A DNA stretch of 64,000 nt from J084 sp964471405 (GTDB lineage: Bacteria > Pseudomonadota > Alphaproteobacteria > Sphingomonadales > Rhodothalassiaceae), in contig CAYYGH010000003.1 of assembly GCA_964471405.1 (NCBI GenBank), positions 1 to 64,000 of the forward strand, written 5' to 3'. The stretch's first letter is position 1, and each line of letters starts with the position of its first letter. This document shows positions 1 to 7,764 of this stretch, piece after piece. The position numbers were made by a program, and so were the translations under genes. The notes under the pieces were generated by a model. That model was not told the origin of the DNA, did not search any database, and worked only from the letters and a program-made list of their open reading frames with translations.

Positions 1-56
1 TGGGGGGTAAGGGTGATCACGCATAAGTTGGCAAGCGGCTGGTGACGAATCGCCGC

Positions 57-94
57 CTACTCCGCCGCGCTCTGGGCGGGGGCGGCGGTGCGCG
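57..94. repeat. 38-bp direct repeat, copy 1 (copy of uvrA 3' end)
   Basis: This stretch matches 2793-2830 at 37 of 38 positions, and 34 bases in a row (61-94) are identical. The second copy is the stop codon and last codons of uvrA. Read on the minus strand, this copy gives the same protein tail (TAAPAQSAAE, then stop), but the frame upstream of it does not resemble UvrA. The two copies enclose the pair of TonB-domain genes. It may be a recombination scar or a duplicated gene end. Confidence 0.75.
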
Positions 95-325
95 CCTTCG
101 TGCGGATCCGCCCGCGCTTGCTCTGCACCTTCGGGTCGTCGGTCGTGCCCGGAGCCTGTGGCGAGGGTATGCGGGGGGCAAGGGGGGGCGCCATCAGAAG
201 GCCCCTTTTCCCAACGCCTGAAGCACGGGACTCACCGGTGAGCCCCCATCCGCGGGGGGCTTGTCATCCGGTCCCATCTTGGCCAGACTGCAGACAGGGA
301 AAGGGGGAAAAGAGGATCACCGGCG
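95..325. other. Upstream region of the TonB-domain gene pair
   Basis: No convincing gene is seen. A short minus-strand frame of about 45 codons (194 down to 57) is open and ends in the copied UvrA tail, but nothing supports its expression. A perfect 12-bp palindrome (ctcaccggtgag) lies at 231-242 and could be an operator. It is followed by a G/C hairpin at about 242-260. A purine-rich ribosome-binding stretch at about 309-315 precedes the first gene. Confidence 0.4.
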
Positions 326-1501
326 ATGTGGGGGAAAGTGGCGGCCCTCATCCTTGCTGTCGGTCTTCCGGCTCTTGCAGCAGGCGGCGGTCTGCCTCAT
401 CCGGCTTTGGCCCAGGACAGCGCAGGTCGCGGCGAAGGCCATCAGGAAAGGCCCGCATCTGGGCCGCCCTGGTTGCAGGCAAACCGCAAGGCGGTGGCCC
501 TTTTCAAGAAAGGCGATCTGCGCCGCGCATTGCGTGCGGCAAACAGGGCCGTGGAGCTTTATGCACAGGAGACCCCGTTTCTTGCCGACACATATACGAA
601 GCTGGCTTTCAACGCTGCCGCGCTTGCCAGGAGACTGGGTGGTGCAGAGCATGCCGCCCGCGTTCTGGCCGATGCGGCGGATCTGCTCCGGCCGTCCGAT
701 CATGAGCATGCCGCCGCCATTGTCAGGATACGTCTTGCCGAGGCCGATCAGCGTACTGTGGCGGGCACATATCATGACGCCCAGCGGGTTCGCCTGAAGG
801 CCCTGGCCGCGGCGCGGAAGGGGTTTGGGGAGAAAAGTCCGGAAGTCGCCAAGCTGTATCTGGCCCTGGCGGAGGGTACAAAGAGGTTTTATGATACCGC
901 GGTCGTGGCCCGCTACCTGGAGGAAGCGCGTGAAGCGGTGGCCGATCGTCCCGAGGACGATCCCATACGCCTTCTTGTCGCTCATGAGGAAGCCAAGTTC
1001 GAGATCGAACGGGGGCGGGACAGGCAGGCGGAACGCAAGCTCAAACGAATCCTTGCGATCTGTGACCGCAGCAGTGATCGCAAGTTGCGCCGAATTCGCG
1101 AGCTGGCGCTCGGAAAGCTCGTCTATCTCGCTCTCAGGAAGGGGGATGAGGCGAGGGCCGATTCCCTCCTGCAAAAGGTGATCGCGAATGCGGAACCGAA
1201 TGGTCCGGCAGAGAAGCTTTATGCACTTCTGCCTGATCCGCCGCCGACATTTGAACGCTCCAGGCTGGTTATCACCTACGACGTTTCTCCGGAAGGGAAG
1301 GCGACCAATATCAGAGGCCTGCAGTCTGCCGGAGCGCCGCAGTGGGAGGCAAAGGTGCGCGAGGCGATGAAACGCTGGCGGTTCAAGCCGGCCATGAAAG
1401 ACGGCAAGCCCGTCTGGACGCGGGGTCTCAGATATCAGTTCACCCTTCTTACGGAAAAATGGGTTCCCACCGGTTCCCGGATTCCGACGACGCGATACTG
1501 A
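326..1501 (+). CDS. Secreted helical-repeat protein with TonB-type C-terminal domain (paralogue 1)
   Basis: 391 aa. An N-terminal signal peptide (hydrophobic residues about 5-27, likely cleavage after ALA near residue 29) predicts a periplasmic location. The middle is alpha-helical, rich in Ala, Arg and Leu, and looks like degenerate TPR repeats. The last ~85 residues fit a TonB C-terminal domain, with a YDVSPEGKATNI strand and the helix REAMKRWRFKPA. Classical TonB is held by an uncleaved N-terminal anchor and has a Pro-rich linker; neither is evident, so transport coupling to ExbB/ExbD is doubtful. The next gene is a tandem paralogue of almost equal length. Start supported by a purine-rich site about 10 bases upstream. 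Function unknown beyond the domain call. Confidence 0.7.
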   Translation: MWGKVAALILAVGLPALAAGGGLPHPALAQDSAGRGEGHQERPASGPPWLQANRKAVALFKKGDLRRALRAANRAVELYAQETPFLADTYTKLAFNAAALARRLGGAEHAARVLADAADLLRPSDHEHAAAIVRIRLAEADQRTVAGTYHDAQRVRLKALAAARKGFGEKSPEVAKLYLALAEGTKRFYDTAVVARYLEEAREAVADRPEDDPIRLLVAHEEAKFEIERGRDRQAERKLKRILAICDRSSDRKLRRIRELALGKLVYLALRKGDEARADSLLQKVIANAEPNGPAEKLYALLPDPPPTFERSRLVITYDVSPEGKATNIRGLQSAGAPQWEAKVREAMKRWRFKPAMKDGKPVWTRGLRYQFTLLTEKWVPTGSRIPTTRY

Positions 1502-1560
1502 AATTGAGGGCAAGAAGGGCTGGGGGAGATGCCGTCGTATCCGGGCAGGAGGGGTTGCGA

Positions 1561-2733
1561 ATGAAGCTACGGGCATTCGGACTGCATGGGCATCCTGCTC
1601 TTCTTTTGTGTTTGTGGGCCGCCGTTGCGTGGGTTTTTCTGGTGTTTGTGGTCCCCATGTCACCGGTCTCGGCGTCTCAGCCGGAAGAGATCGAAGGCGA
1701 TTGGCGGACTCTTCACCGTCAAGCCGTGAGCGCTGCCCGGAATGATGAGCTTCAGCGAGCCCGGAGGCTTGAGAAAGCCGCTCTTGATCGCTTTCTGTTT
1801 GCCACCGGCCCTGACAAGCGGACACGCGAGTCATTGCGCGTCCTTGTTCTCAATGTGGCACGCCTGGAAGCGGCGGTGCGTTCCGGAGCCAGCGCTATTC
1901 AGGTTCTGCGTGAGCGCGTTGCACGGCTCGATCCTCGGGATCGACAGCAGGCGCGTTTTGCGGTCACCATCCTTGAAACGATGCTTGATCCACCCTTTCA
2001 GCATTCCCCCGCCACCCAACATCAATTGTGCCGTCGGTTGGAAGAGGTGGCGGTGTCGGGATTCGGGCCACATGATCCGGAAACCGTGCGGGTTCTGCTG
2101 TCTCTTGCTGAAATAGTGGCGCGCCCTGTCAGTGCCTGGCAGGGCAGGCCGCGTGGGACCCGCGAGGCGATGGCCTACCTCGCCAAGGCAAAGGCTGCCG
2201 CTTCATTCTTGCCGGTCGATCACCCTCTGCATCGCCGGGTCGCTCTGGGTGAGCTTCGTCTGTTGCATGCACTGGGGCGGGAAAAAGAGTTGCTGTCTTC
2301 CTTCAGAAAAGTGATGGCGAATGCCCGTCTCACCGCATCCATGACGGATGAGCAGAAGACCGAGCTCCTCAAGCTTGGCCTTCATGCCCTTTATGCCTTC
2401 GGTCATGAGGATGAGGCGCGGTCCTATCTGGACCAGCTCAATCGTCTGCGCCCTTCAAACAGTCCGCCGGAGGCGCTCTATGACCCCGCCCTGCCACCCC
2501 ATGCTGCCGAAGGGACAGCCAAGGCCGAGATCCTTCTCGACATAGACGAGACGGGGCGCGTGTCCCACATCCGCATTCGGTTTCTCAAAGGCAAGCGCTC
2601 CAAAAGCTGGCTGAAGAAGGCCCGACGCCTGATCGCCACCTGGCGGTACGCCCCGCGGCTAGAGAACGGCAAGCCGGTGCCGACGCGCGATTATCGGGAA
2701 TCCTATGTCGTCACAATCGTCCGCGCACTCTAG
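1561..2733 (+). CDS. Secreted helical-repeat protein with TonB-type C-terminal domain (paralogue 2)
   Basis: 390 aa from the ATG at 1561, chosen because AGGAGGGG lies six bases upstream and a signal peptide follows at once (hydrophobic residues about 12-35, cleavage near VSASQ). A longer open frame exists but would overlap the previous gene. Same architecture as its neighbour: signal peptide, helical middle, C-terminal TonB-like fold (DIDETGRVSHIRIRF, then RLIATWRYAPRLENGKPVPT). The shared DEAR-type helix and the near-identical lengths indicate tandem duplication followed by strong divergence. The gene converges on uvrA, with only about 60 bases between the stop codons. Confidence 0.7.
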   Translation: MKLRAFGLHGHPALLLCLWAAVAWVFLVFVVPMSPVSASQPEEIEGDWRTLHRQAVSAARNDELQRARRLEKAALDRFLFATGPDKRTRESLRVLVLNVARLEAAVRSGASAIQVLRERVARLDPRDRQQARFAVTILETMLDPPFQHSPATQHQLCRRLEEVAVSGFGPHDPETVRVLLSLAEIVARPVSAWQGRPRGTREAMAYLAKAKAAASFLPVDHPLHRRVALGELRLLHALGREKELLSSFRKVMANARLTASMTDEQKTELLKLGLHALYAFGHEDEARSYLDQLNRLRPSNSPPEALYDPALPPHAAEGTAKAEILLDIDETGRVSHIRIRFLKGKRSKSWLKKARRLIATWRYAPRLENGKPVPTRDYRESYVVTIVRAL

Positions 2734-2792
2734 GAGGATACCGCTGAAAGAGGGGGGGAGATGCTTTTCCTCCGCGCTTTTTCCGCGCTCCG

Positions 2793-2830
2793 CTATTCCG
2801 CCGCGCTCTGGGCGGGGGCGGCGGTGCGCG
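2793..2830. repeat. 38-bp direct repeat, copy 2 (uvrA 3' end)
   Basis: This copy contains the uvrA stop codon and the last codons of the gene. It matches 57-94 with one mismatch and in the same orientation. The two copies lie 2736 bases apart and bracket the tandem TonB-domain genes. Confidence 0.75.
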
Positions 2831-5666
2831 AGAGGATGCGGGAAAGATACCGCCCGGTGTGGCTTTCGGCCACGCGGGCCACGTCTTCCGGCGTGCCTTC
2901 TGCGACGATGCGCCCGCCCGCATCGCCTCCCTCGGGCCCCAGATCGATGATCCAGTCCGCGCATTTGATGACGTCGAGATTGTGCTCGATCACCAGCACC
3001 GTGTTGCCCTGGTCGACGAGCGCCTGCAGCACCTCGAGCAGCTTGCGCACATCCTCGAAATGCAGGCCCGTCGTCGGCTCGTCCAGGATGTAGAGGGTGC
3101 GGCCCGTGGCGCGCCGTGAGAGCTCCTTTGCGAGCTTGACCCGCTGCGCCTCGCCGCCTGATAGCGTCGTCGCCTGCTGGCCGACGCGGATGTAGCCGAG
3201 CCCGACCCGCTCCAGCATCTCCAGCCGGTTGCGGATCGCCGGCACCGCCTCGAAGAAGCGGTGGGCCTCTTCGACCGTCATGTCAAGGACGTCGGCGATC
3301 GACTTGCCCCGGTAGCGGATCTCCAGCGTCTCGCGGTTGTAACGTGCGCCCTTGCACTGGTCGCAGGTCACATAGACGTCCGGCAGAAAATGCATCTCGA
3401 TCTTGATGACGCCGTCGCCCTGGCAGGCCTCGCAGCGCCCGCCCTTGACATTGAAGGAAAAGCGCCCGGGCTTGTAGCCGCGTGCCTTCGCCTCCGGCAG
3501 GCCGGCGAACCATTCCCGGATCGGCGTAAATGCCCCGGTGTAGGTGGCCGGATTCGAGCGCGGGGTGCGGCCGATGGGGCTCTGGTCGATGTCGATGACC
3601 TTGTCGAGATGCTCCAGCCCCTCGATCGCGTCATGCTCGGCCGGCACGCGACGCGCGCCCATGATCTGACGGGCGAGCGCCTTGTAGAGCGTCTCGTTGA
3701 TGAGCGTCGACTTGCCCGAGCCCGAGACTCCCGTAACGCAGACGAAGCAGCCCAGGGGTATCGCGACGTCGATGTTCTTCAGATTATGGGCCCGCGCCCC
3801 GCGCAGCACGAGCCGCGGCCCGTCCGCGGGGCGCCGCTCGGCCGGCACGGGGATCTCCCGCCGGCCGGCGAGATAGGCACCGGTGAGCGAGCGGGGTGCG
3901 GCCATGATGTCGGAAAGCGGGCCCTGGGCCACCACCTCGCCGCCGTGTTCGCCGGCGCCGGGGCCCATGTCGACGATGTGGTCGGCGGCGCGGATGGCCT
4001 CCTCGTCATGCTCCACCACGATCACCGTGTTGCCGAGGTCCCGCAGCCGCTCGAGCGTCGCGATCAGCCGCGCGTTGTCGCGCTGATGCAGGCCGATGGA
4101 GGGCTCGTCCAGCACGTAGAGCACCCCGGTCAGCCCCGAGCCGATCTGGGAGGCGAGCCGGATGCGCTGCGCCTCGCCACCCGACAGCGTGCCGGCCGCG
4201 CGCGAAAGCGTCAGATACTCCAGTCCCACATTCTGCAGGAATCCCAGACGCTCGGTGATCTCGCGCAATACCTTGTCCGCGATCATGCGTTCCTTGTCGG
4301 AAAGCCGGTCCGGCAGCGCCGCGAACCAGGCGAGCGCGTCCTTGACCGAGAGCGCCGTCACCTCGCCGATATGCCGGCCCGCGATCTTCACCGCCAGCGC
4401 CTCAGGCTTCAGGCGGTGGCCGCCGCAGGCCGGACAGACGTGCTCGACCTGGTAGCGGGCGATCTCGTCGCGCATCCAGGCGGACTCGGATTCGCGCCAG
4501 CGCCGTTCCAGATGCGCGATCACGCCCTCGAAGGGGCGGGTCACCTTGAACCGCCGCCGGCCGTCATGGAGCACGAAGGCCACCGCCTCCTCCCCCGAGC
4601 CATGAAGGATGAGACGGCGATGCTCTTCCGGCAGATCCTGCCAGGGTGTGTCGAGGTCAATGGCGAAGGCTCTCGCCAGATTGTCCAGAATCTGGCGATA
4701 ATAGGCGACAATGCCGCGGTTCCAGGGGTCGATCGCTCCCTCACGCAGGGATTTCGCAGGATCGGGAACGATGAGATCGGGATCGAAGACGAGCTTCATC
4801 CCCAGCCCGTCGCATTCCGGGCAGGCGCCATAGGGGCTGTTGAAGGAGAACAGCCGCGGCTCGATCTCCTCAATGGTGAATCCGGAGACCGGACAGGCAA
4901 ACTTCGCGGAAAAGACGATCGGCTCGCGCGGACTGCCGTCGGGCGCCGGATCGGCAAATTCGGCGATGGCCAGGCCGTCGGCCAGCTCCAGCGCCGTCTC
5001 GATGCTGTCGGCCAGCCGGGTTTCAAGTCCGGCGCGGATCACGATGCGGTCCACGACGACGCTGATCTCGTGCTTGAACTTCTTGTCGAGAGCGGGCGCC
5101 TCCTCGATGTCGTAGAAACTGCCGTCGATCTTCACCCGCTGGAAACCGCGGCGCTGCAGCTCCTTGAGCTCCTTGCGGTATTCGCCCTTGCGCCCGCGCA
5201 CGATGGGGGCAAGCAGGTAGAGCCGCGTGCCCTCGTCCAGCGCCATCAGCCGGTCCACCATCTGGCTTACCGTCTGGGCGGTGATGGGCTCGCCGGTGGC
5301 CGGCGAATAGGGGACGCCGATGCGCGCCCACAGCAGGCGCATGTAATCGTAGATCTCGGTCACCGTGCCGACGGTGGAACGGGGATTGCGCGAGGTCGTC
5401 TTCTGCTCGATGGAAATCGCCGGCGACAGCCCCTCGATGTGGTCGACATCGGGCTTTTGCATCATCTCGAGGAATTGGCGCGCATAGGCCGACAGCGACT
5501 CGACATAGCGCCGCTGGCCCTCGGCATAGATGGTGTCGAAGGCGAGAGAGGACTTGCCCGAGCCGGACAGTCCCGTGATCACGATCAGCCGGTCGCGCGG
5601 CAGATCGAGATCGATGGACTTCAGATTGTGCTCCCGCGCGCCGCGGATGCTGATCACGCGTGACAT
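2793..5666 (-). CDS. uvrA: Excinuclease ABC subunit UvrA
   Basis: 957 aa, the usual UvrA length. It is the DNA-damage sensor ATPase of nucleotide excision repair and loads UvrB. Two ABC modules are visible. The first has Walker A GLSGSGKS at residues 32-39, and its signature region (LSGGEAQRIRLASQIGSG) is separated from it by the DNA-binding insertions. The second has GVSGSGKST and LSGGEAQRVKLAKEL. Cys pairs typical of the zinc modules are present (CPECDG, CPACGG, CEACQG, CDQCKG). The start is set at MSRVISIRGAREHNLKSI, which aligns with the family N-terminus; an in-frame ATG 13 codons upstream has a poor ribosome-binding site. The extreme C-terminus (TAAPAQSAAE) is duplicated at 57-94. Confidence 0.97.
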   Translation of the reverse strand: MSRVISIRGAREHNLKSIDLDLPRDRLIVITGLSGSGKSSLAFDTIYAEGQRRYVESLSAYARQFLEMMQKPDVDHIEGLSPAISIEQKTTSRNPRSTVGTVTEIYDYMRLLWARIGVPYSPATGEPITAQTVSQMVDRLMALDEGTRLYLLAPIVRGRKGEYRKELKELQRRGFQRVKIDGSFYDIEEAPALDKKFKHEISVVVDRIVIRAGLETRLADSIETALELADGLAIAEFADPAPDGSPREPIVFSAKFACPVSGFTIEEIEPRLFSFNSPYGACPECDGLGMKLVFDPDLIVPDPAKSLREGAIDPWNRGIVAYYRQILDNLARAFAIDLDTPWQDLPEEHRRLILHGSGEEAVAFVLHDGRRRFKVTRPFEGVIAHLERRWRESESAWMRDEIARYQVEHVCPACGGHRLKPEALAVKIAGRHIGEVTALSVKDALAWFAALPDRLSDKERMIADKVLREITERLGFLQNVGLEYLTLSRAAGTLSGGEAQRIRLASQIGSGLTGVLYVLDEPSIGLHQRDNARLIATLERLRDLGNTVIVVEHDEEAIRAADHIVDMGPGAGEHGGEVVAQGPLSDIMAAPRSLTGAYLAGRREIPVPAERRPADGPRLVLRGARAHNLKNIDVAIPLGCFVCVTGVSGSGKSTLINETLYKALARQIMGARRVPAEHDAIEGLEHLDKVIDIDQSPIGRTPRSNPATYTGAFTPIREWFAGLPEAKARGYKPGRFSFNVKGGRCEACQGDGVIKIEMHFLPDVYVTCDQCKGARYNRETLEIRYRGKSIADVLDMTVEEAHRFFEAVPAIRNRLEMLERVGLGYIRVGQQATTLSGGEAQRVKLAKELSRRATGRTLYILDEPTTGLHFEDVRKLLEVLQALVDQGNTVLVIEHNLDVIKCADWIIDLGPEGGDAGGRIVAEGTPEDVARVAESHTGRYLSRILSRTAAPAQSAAE

Positions 5667-5761
5667 GGCCTCGGACGTTCCGCTTGATCGGCTCTGCCTG
5701 GGCATTGCTCGTTCTGCCCGGTATTCTCGGCCCCAGCAAGTGGGCGTTCACGGCTGTCGAG

Positions 5762-6649
5762 TCAAGCGGGCCGGATGATCGCGGGCGCAGGGACGGCCCC
5801 GATGACCTCCTCGATGGCGGCTGCGAGGGCGATTCGGCTGCGCGGGTCAAGAAGGCCGTGGTCGTCTCCGGGCAGCAGAAGCCGACGGTGGTTTTGCTTC
5901 CGCATCAGCCGTCGCCAGCGCGGATGACGCAGACGGGTGAGCGCATCCCGCCCCGTGGGGTCGTGACGTGCCAGAACCCACAGGATCGGTGCCGGGCAGG
6001 CGGCGGCCGCCGCGCGCAGCCTGCCCTCCAGCCGGCCTTCGCCCGCTTTTCGCGCAGCGCGCACCGCCCTGAGACCCCTCCAGAGTGCCCGCCAGGAAAG
6101 ATGTCCCGCCGCAGGAGCCGCCTTTCCTCGCAGCCGTTTTCCCGCCAGGCGGCGGGCGAGCGCACCGGTCAACCAGCCGCGGGGCGGGGCGAGATCGTCG
6201 TCGCGCATCCAGCAGTTGACGAGCACGAGAGCGGCCAGCCGGCCCGGAGCCCCTTCGCCTTCAGGCCCCTGGTCTTCCCCGGCCGCCAGAAGGGCAGCAC
6301 TCGCGCCGTCACAGATTCCGATCACCAGCTGACGGGTGGTGCCGGTGGCTTCGGCCAGGGCCTGCCGGGCTGCTGCGATCTGGGAGAGCCGGTCGGTAAA
6401 GGGCACCGGCTCTCCTTCGCTGTCTCCCTGGCCGGCCCAGTCGCAGGCCAGCGTGGGCATGCCGCGGGCCGCCATCAGCCGCGCAAGAGCCACCAGAGCA
6501 CGGCCCGCGCCCATGCGCGTCTGGGTGCCGCCGGGCAGCAGGAGAGCGGCCGGCATGCCGGAATCACCCGCTGGCAGGAGCGGTTCATGGAGCATGCCGA
6601 GGATGCGATGGCCGTTCCACCGCCAGACAAGGGGGCGCATGGCGGTCAT
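5762..6649 (-). CDS. Exosortase A system-associated hydrolase 1
   Basis: 295 aa alpha/beta hydrolase, matching the hydrolase 1 family of XrtA/PEP-CTERM loci. The nucleophile elbow reads GICDG, which puts a cysteine (residue 113) where serine is usual, as in dienelactone hydrolase-type enzymes. GGTQTRMGAGR and DWAGQGDSEG match the oxyanion and strand regions of the fold. It overlaps the upstream hydrolase 2 gene by ATGA, so the two are translationally coupled. Together with the acyl carrier protein it forms a minus-strand arm diverging from the acyl-CoA ligase. The substrate is unknown; an acyl or thioester group released from the carrier protein is plausible. Confidence 0.85.
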   Translation of the reverse strand: MTAMRPLVWRWNGHRILGMLHEPLLPAGDSGMPAALLLPGGTQTRMGAGRALVALARLMAARGMPTLACDWAGQGDSEGEPVPFTDRLSQIAAARQALAEATGTTRQLVIGICDGASAALLAAGEDQGPEGEGAPGRLAALVLVNCWMRDDDLAPPRGWLTGALARRLAGKRLRGKAAPAAGHLSWRALWRGLRAVRAARKAGEGRLEGRLRAAAAACPAPILWVLARHDPTGRDALTRLRHPRWRRLMRKQNHRRLLLPGDDHGLLDPRSRIALAAAIEEVIGAVPAPAIIRPA

Positions 6650-7368
6650 GGCTGCCTCCTCCTGGCGGGCGATGGGGGCTTGCCGGGCTGGTCCGGGAGG
6701 AGGTGGCTTACGATCGTGTGGCAGGCCCAGTCCAGAAGCTGGCCGTCAAGACGGCCTTCCCGGCTCGTCCAGATCCGGCCGGCCTGCCGCGGTGATCGCA
6801 GGATCACCAGATCACGGCGCCTCGACCGGCATCGCGCTTGCGCCCAGACCGGTTCCGGCGTGGCCGCAGCCTGTTGCAAGGCCTTTCTGTGCGAGAATTC
6901 CGGAGGATCCCACAACAGGATCGGGGCATAACTGTGGGACGGCAGCATCGCCAGCACATGCCCGGCGCACCAGGCTGCCATCTGCCGACAGGCGAGCAGG
7001 GCGAGCGGCCGACGGGGCCTGCCCGTATCGCGCAGCCGGTTCGCGGCCTCGGCCAGCTCGTCCGCCCATTGCCGGGGCGTGCGGGGCGGACTTGCCGGCC
7101 AGCTTTCACCGGTTCCGGAAAGATTGAGGAGGGTGGTGGCAATGCGATGGGCGACCAGCCGTCGGGCAAGCGTGGCAAGCATCGCGCGGCTGCGATTTTC
7201 CTCCTCTCCCCAGGGCGGCAGGATCAGCAGCTGCGCCAGAGCATCCTGCGGAGCGTGGGTGACGGCGACGAGCCGGGCTCCGGCACAGGCCAGAATGCGG
7301 ACATCGAGAATCGCGCTGTCGTCCGGGGGCGCGGATGGCGTTCGCTCAGCCCGCCGCTCCGCGCGCAT
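6646..7368 (-). CDS. Exosortase A system-associated hydrolase 2-like protein
   Basis: About 240 aa from the ATG at 7368. A longer in-frame start at 7551 would run through most of the acyl carrier protein gene and gives a basic, low-complexity N-terminus, so it was rejected. The core resembles the alpha/beta-fold hydrolase 2 of XrtA loci (LLILPPWGEEENRSRAM, then LLNLSGTGES). Where the nucleophile elbow should be, the sequence is LLACRQMAAW, with no G-x-S/C-x-G, so classical hydrolase activity is doubtful. It overlaps the ACP gene by 23 bases upstream and hydrolase 1 by 4 bases downstream. Position in the locus supports the family call more than sequence alone. Confidence 0.7.
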   Translation of the reverse strand: MRAERRAERTPSAPPDDSAILDVRILACAGARLVAVTHAPQDALAQLLILPPWGEEENRSRAMLATLARRLVAHRIATTLLNLSGTGESWPASPPRTPRQWADELAEAANRLRDTGRPRRPLALLACRQMAAWCAGHVLAMLPSHSYAPILLWDPPEFSHRKALQQAAATPEPVWAQARCRSRRRDLVILRSPRQAGRIWTSREGRLDGQLLDWACHTIVSHLLPDQPGKPPSPARRRQP

Positions 7369-7654
7369 GCGTCCGTCCTGCGCATTTGTCTGCCAGATAG
7401 GCGAGCAGGCTGCCGAAGGTGGCGAAGGTGTCCGCGCTGATCTCGTCATCGGCGATGACGATACCAAACCGCTCCTCCATTGTCGAAAGAAGCTCGATGA
7501 CCGCAATGGAATCGAGCTCCGGCAGGGCCCCGAGCAGGGGGGTGGACTCATCGAGCAGCTCCGCCCGCTGGCCCAGCTCCAGCACCTCCCGGAGCACGGC
7601 CCTCAGGCGCGCCTTCAGATCGCCATTTCCGTCATTCGTCGGTCCAGTCGTCAT
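7346..7654 (-). CDS. Acyl carrier protein of the exosortase A locus
   Basis: 102 aa. The phosphopantetheine site is LPELDSIAVIEL, with Ser49 as the likely attachment residue, followed by the acidic helix II and III pattern ERFGIVIADDEISADTFAT that is typical of ACPs. It carries an acyl or aminoacyl group as a thioester in the cytosol. It is the first gene of the minus-strand arm and diverges from the acyl-CoA ligase at 7765, which could load it. A ligase-ACP-decarboxylase set recurs in XrtA loci; its product is not established. Confidence 0.88.
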   Translation of the reverse strand: MTTGPTNDGNGDLKARLRAVLREVLELGQRAELLDESTPLLGALPELDSIAVIELLSTMEERFGIVIADDEISADTFATFGSLLAYLADKCAGRTHARGAAG

Positions 7655-7764
7655 CGCCCCGAGTTTTCGCGTGGCTGCCCTGCGCCCGTGACGGCTTGCC
7701 GCCTGCCGGCGACAGGCTCTATGGAGCCTTCCATGGGGCTGTCAAGAAGGGAGCTTTGAGAAAC
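7655..7764. promoter_or_regulatory. Divergent promoter region between ACP and acyl-CoA ligase arms
   Basis: 110 bases separate two head-to-head operons. An AGGGAG ribosome-binding stretch at about 7748-7753 precedes the GTG chosen for the ligase. No clear -35/-10 pair was identified. Confidence 0.35.

Noticed and set aside
57..194. 45-codon minus-strand open frame ending in the copied UvrA tail
   Set aside because: Pro/Arg-rich, no family resemblance, and its only recognisable part is the repeat itself; expression is not supported by the sequence.
57..2830. Insertion sequence flanked by direct repeats
   Set aside because: No transposase or terminal inverted repeats; the repeat is coding sequence from uvrA, so a recombination scar is more likely than an element.
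3261..5663. Long plus-strand open frame opposite uvrA
   Set aside because: It mirrors a highly conserved gene, gives a His/Arg/Gly-rich protein with no recognisable domain, and arises because GC-rich coding sequence keeps the antisense frame open.
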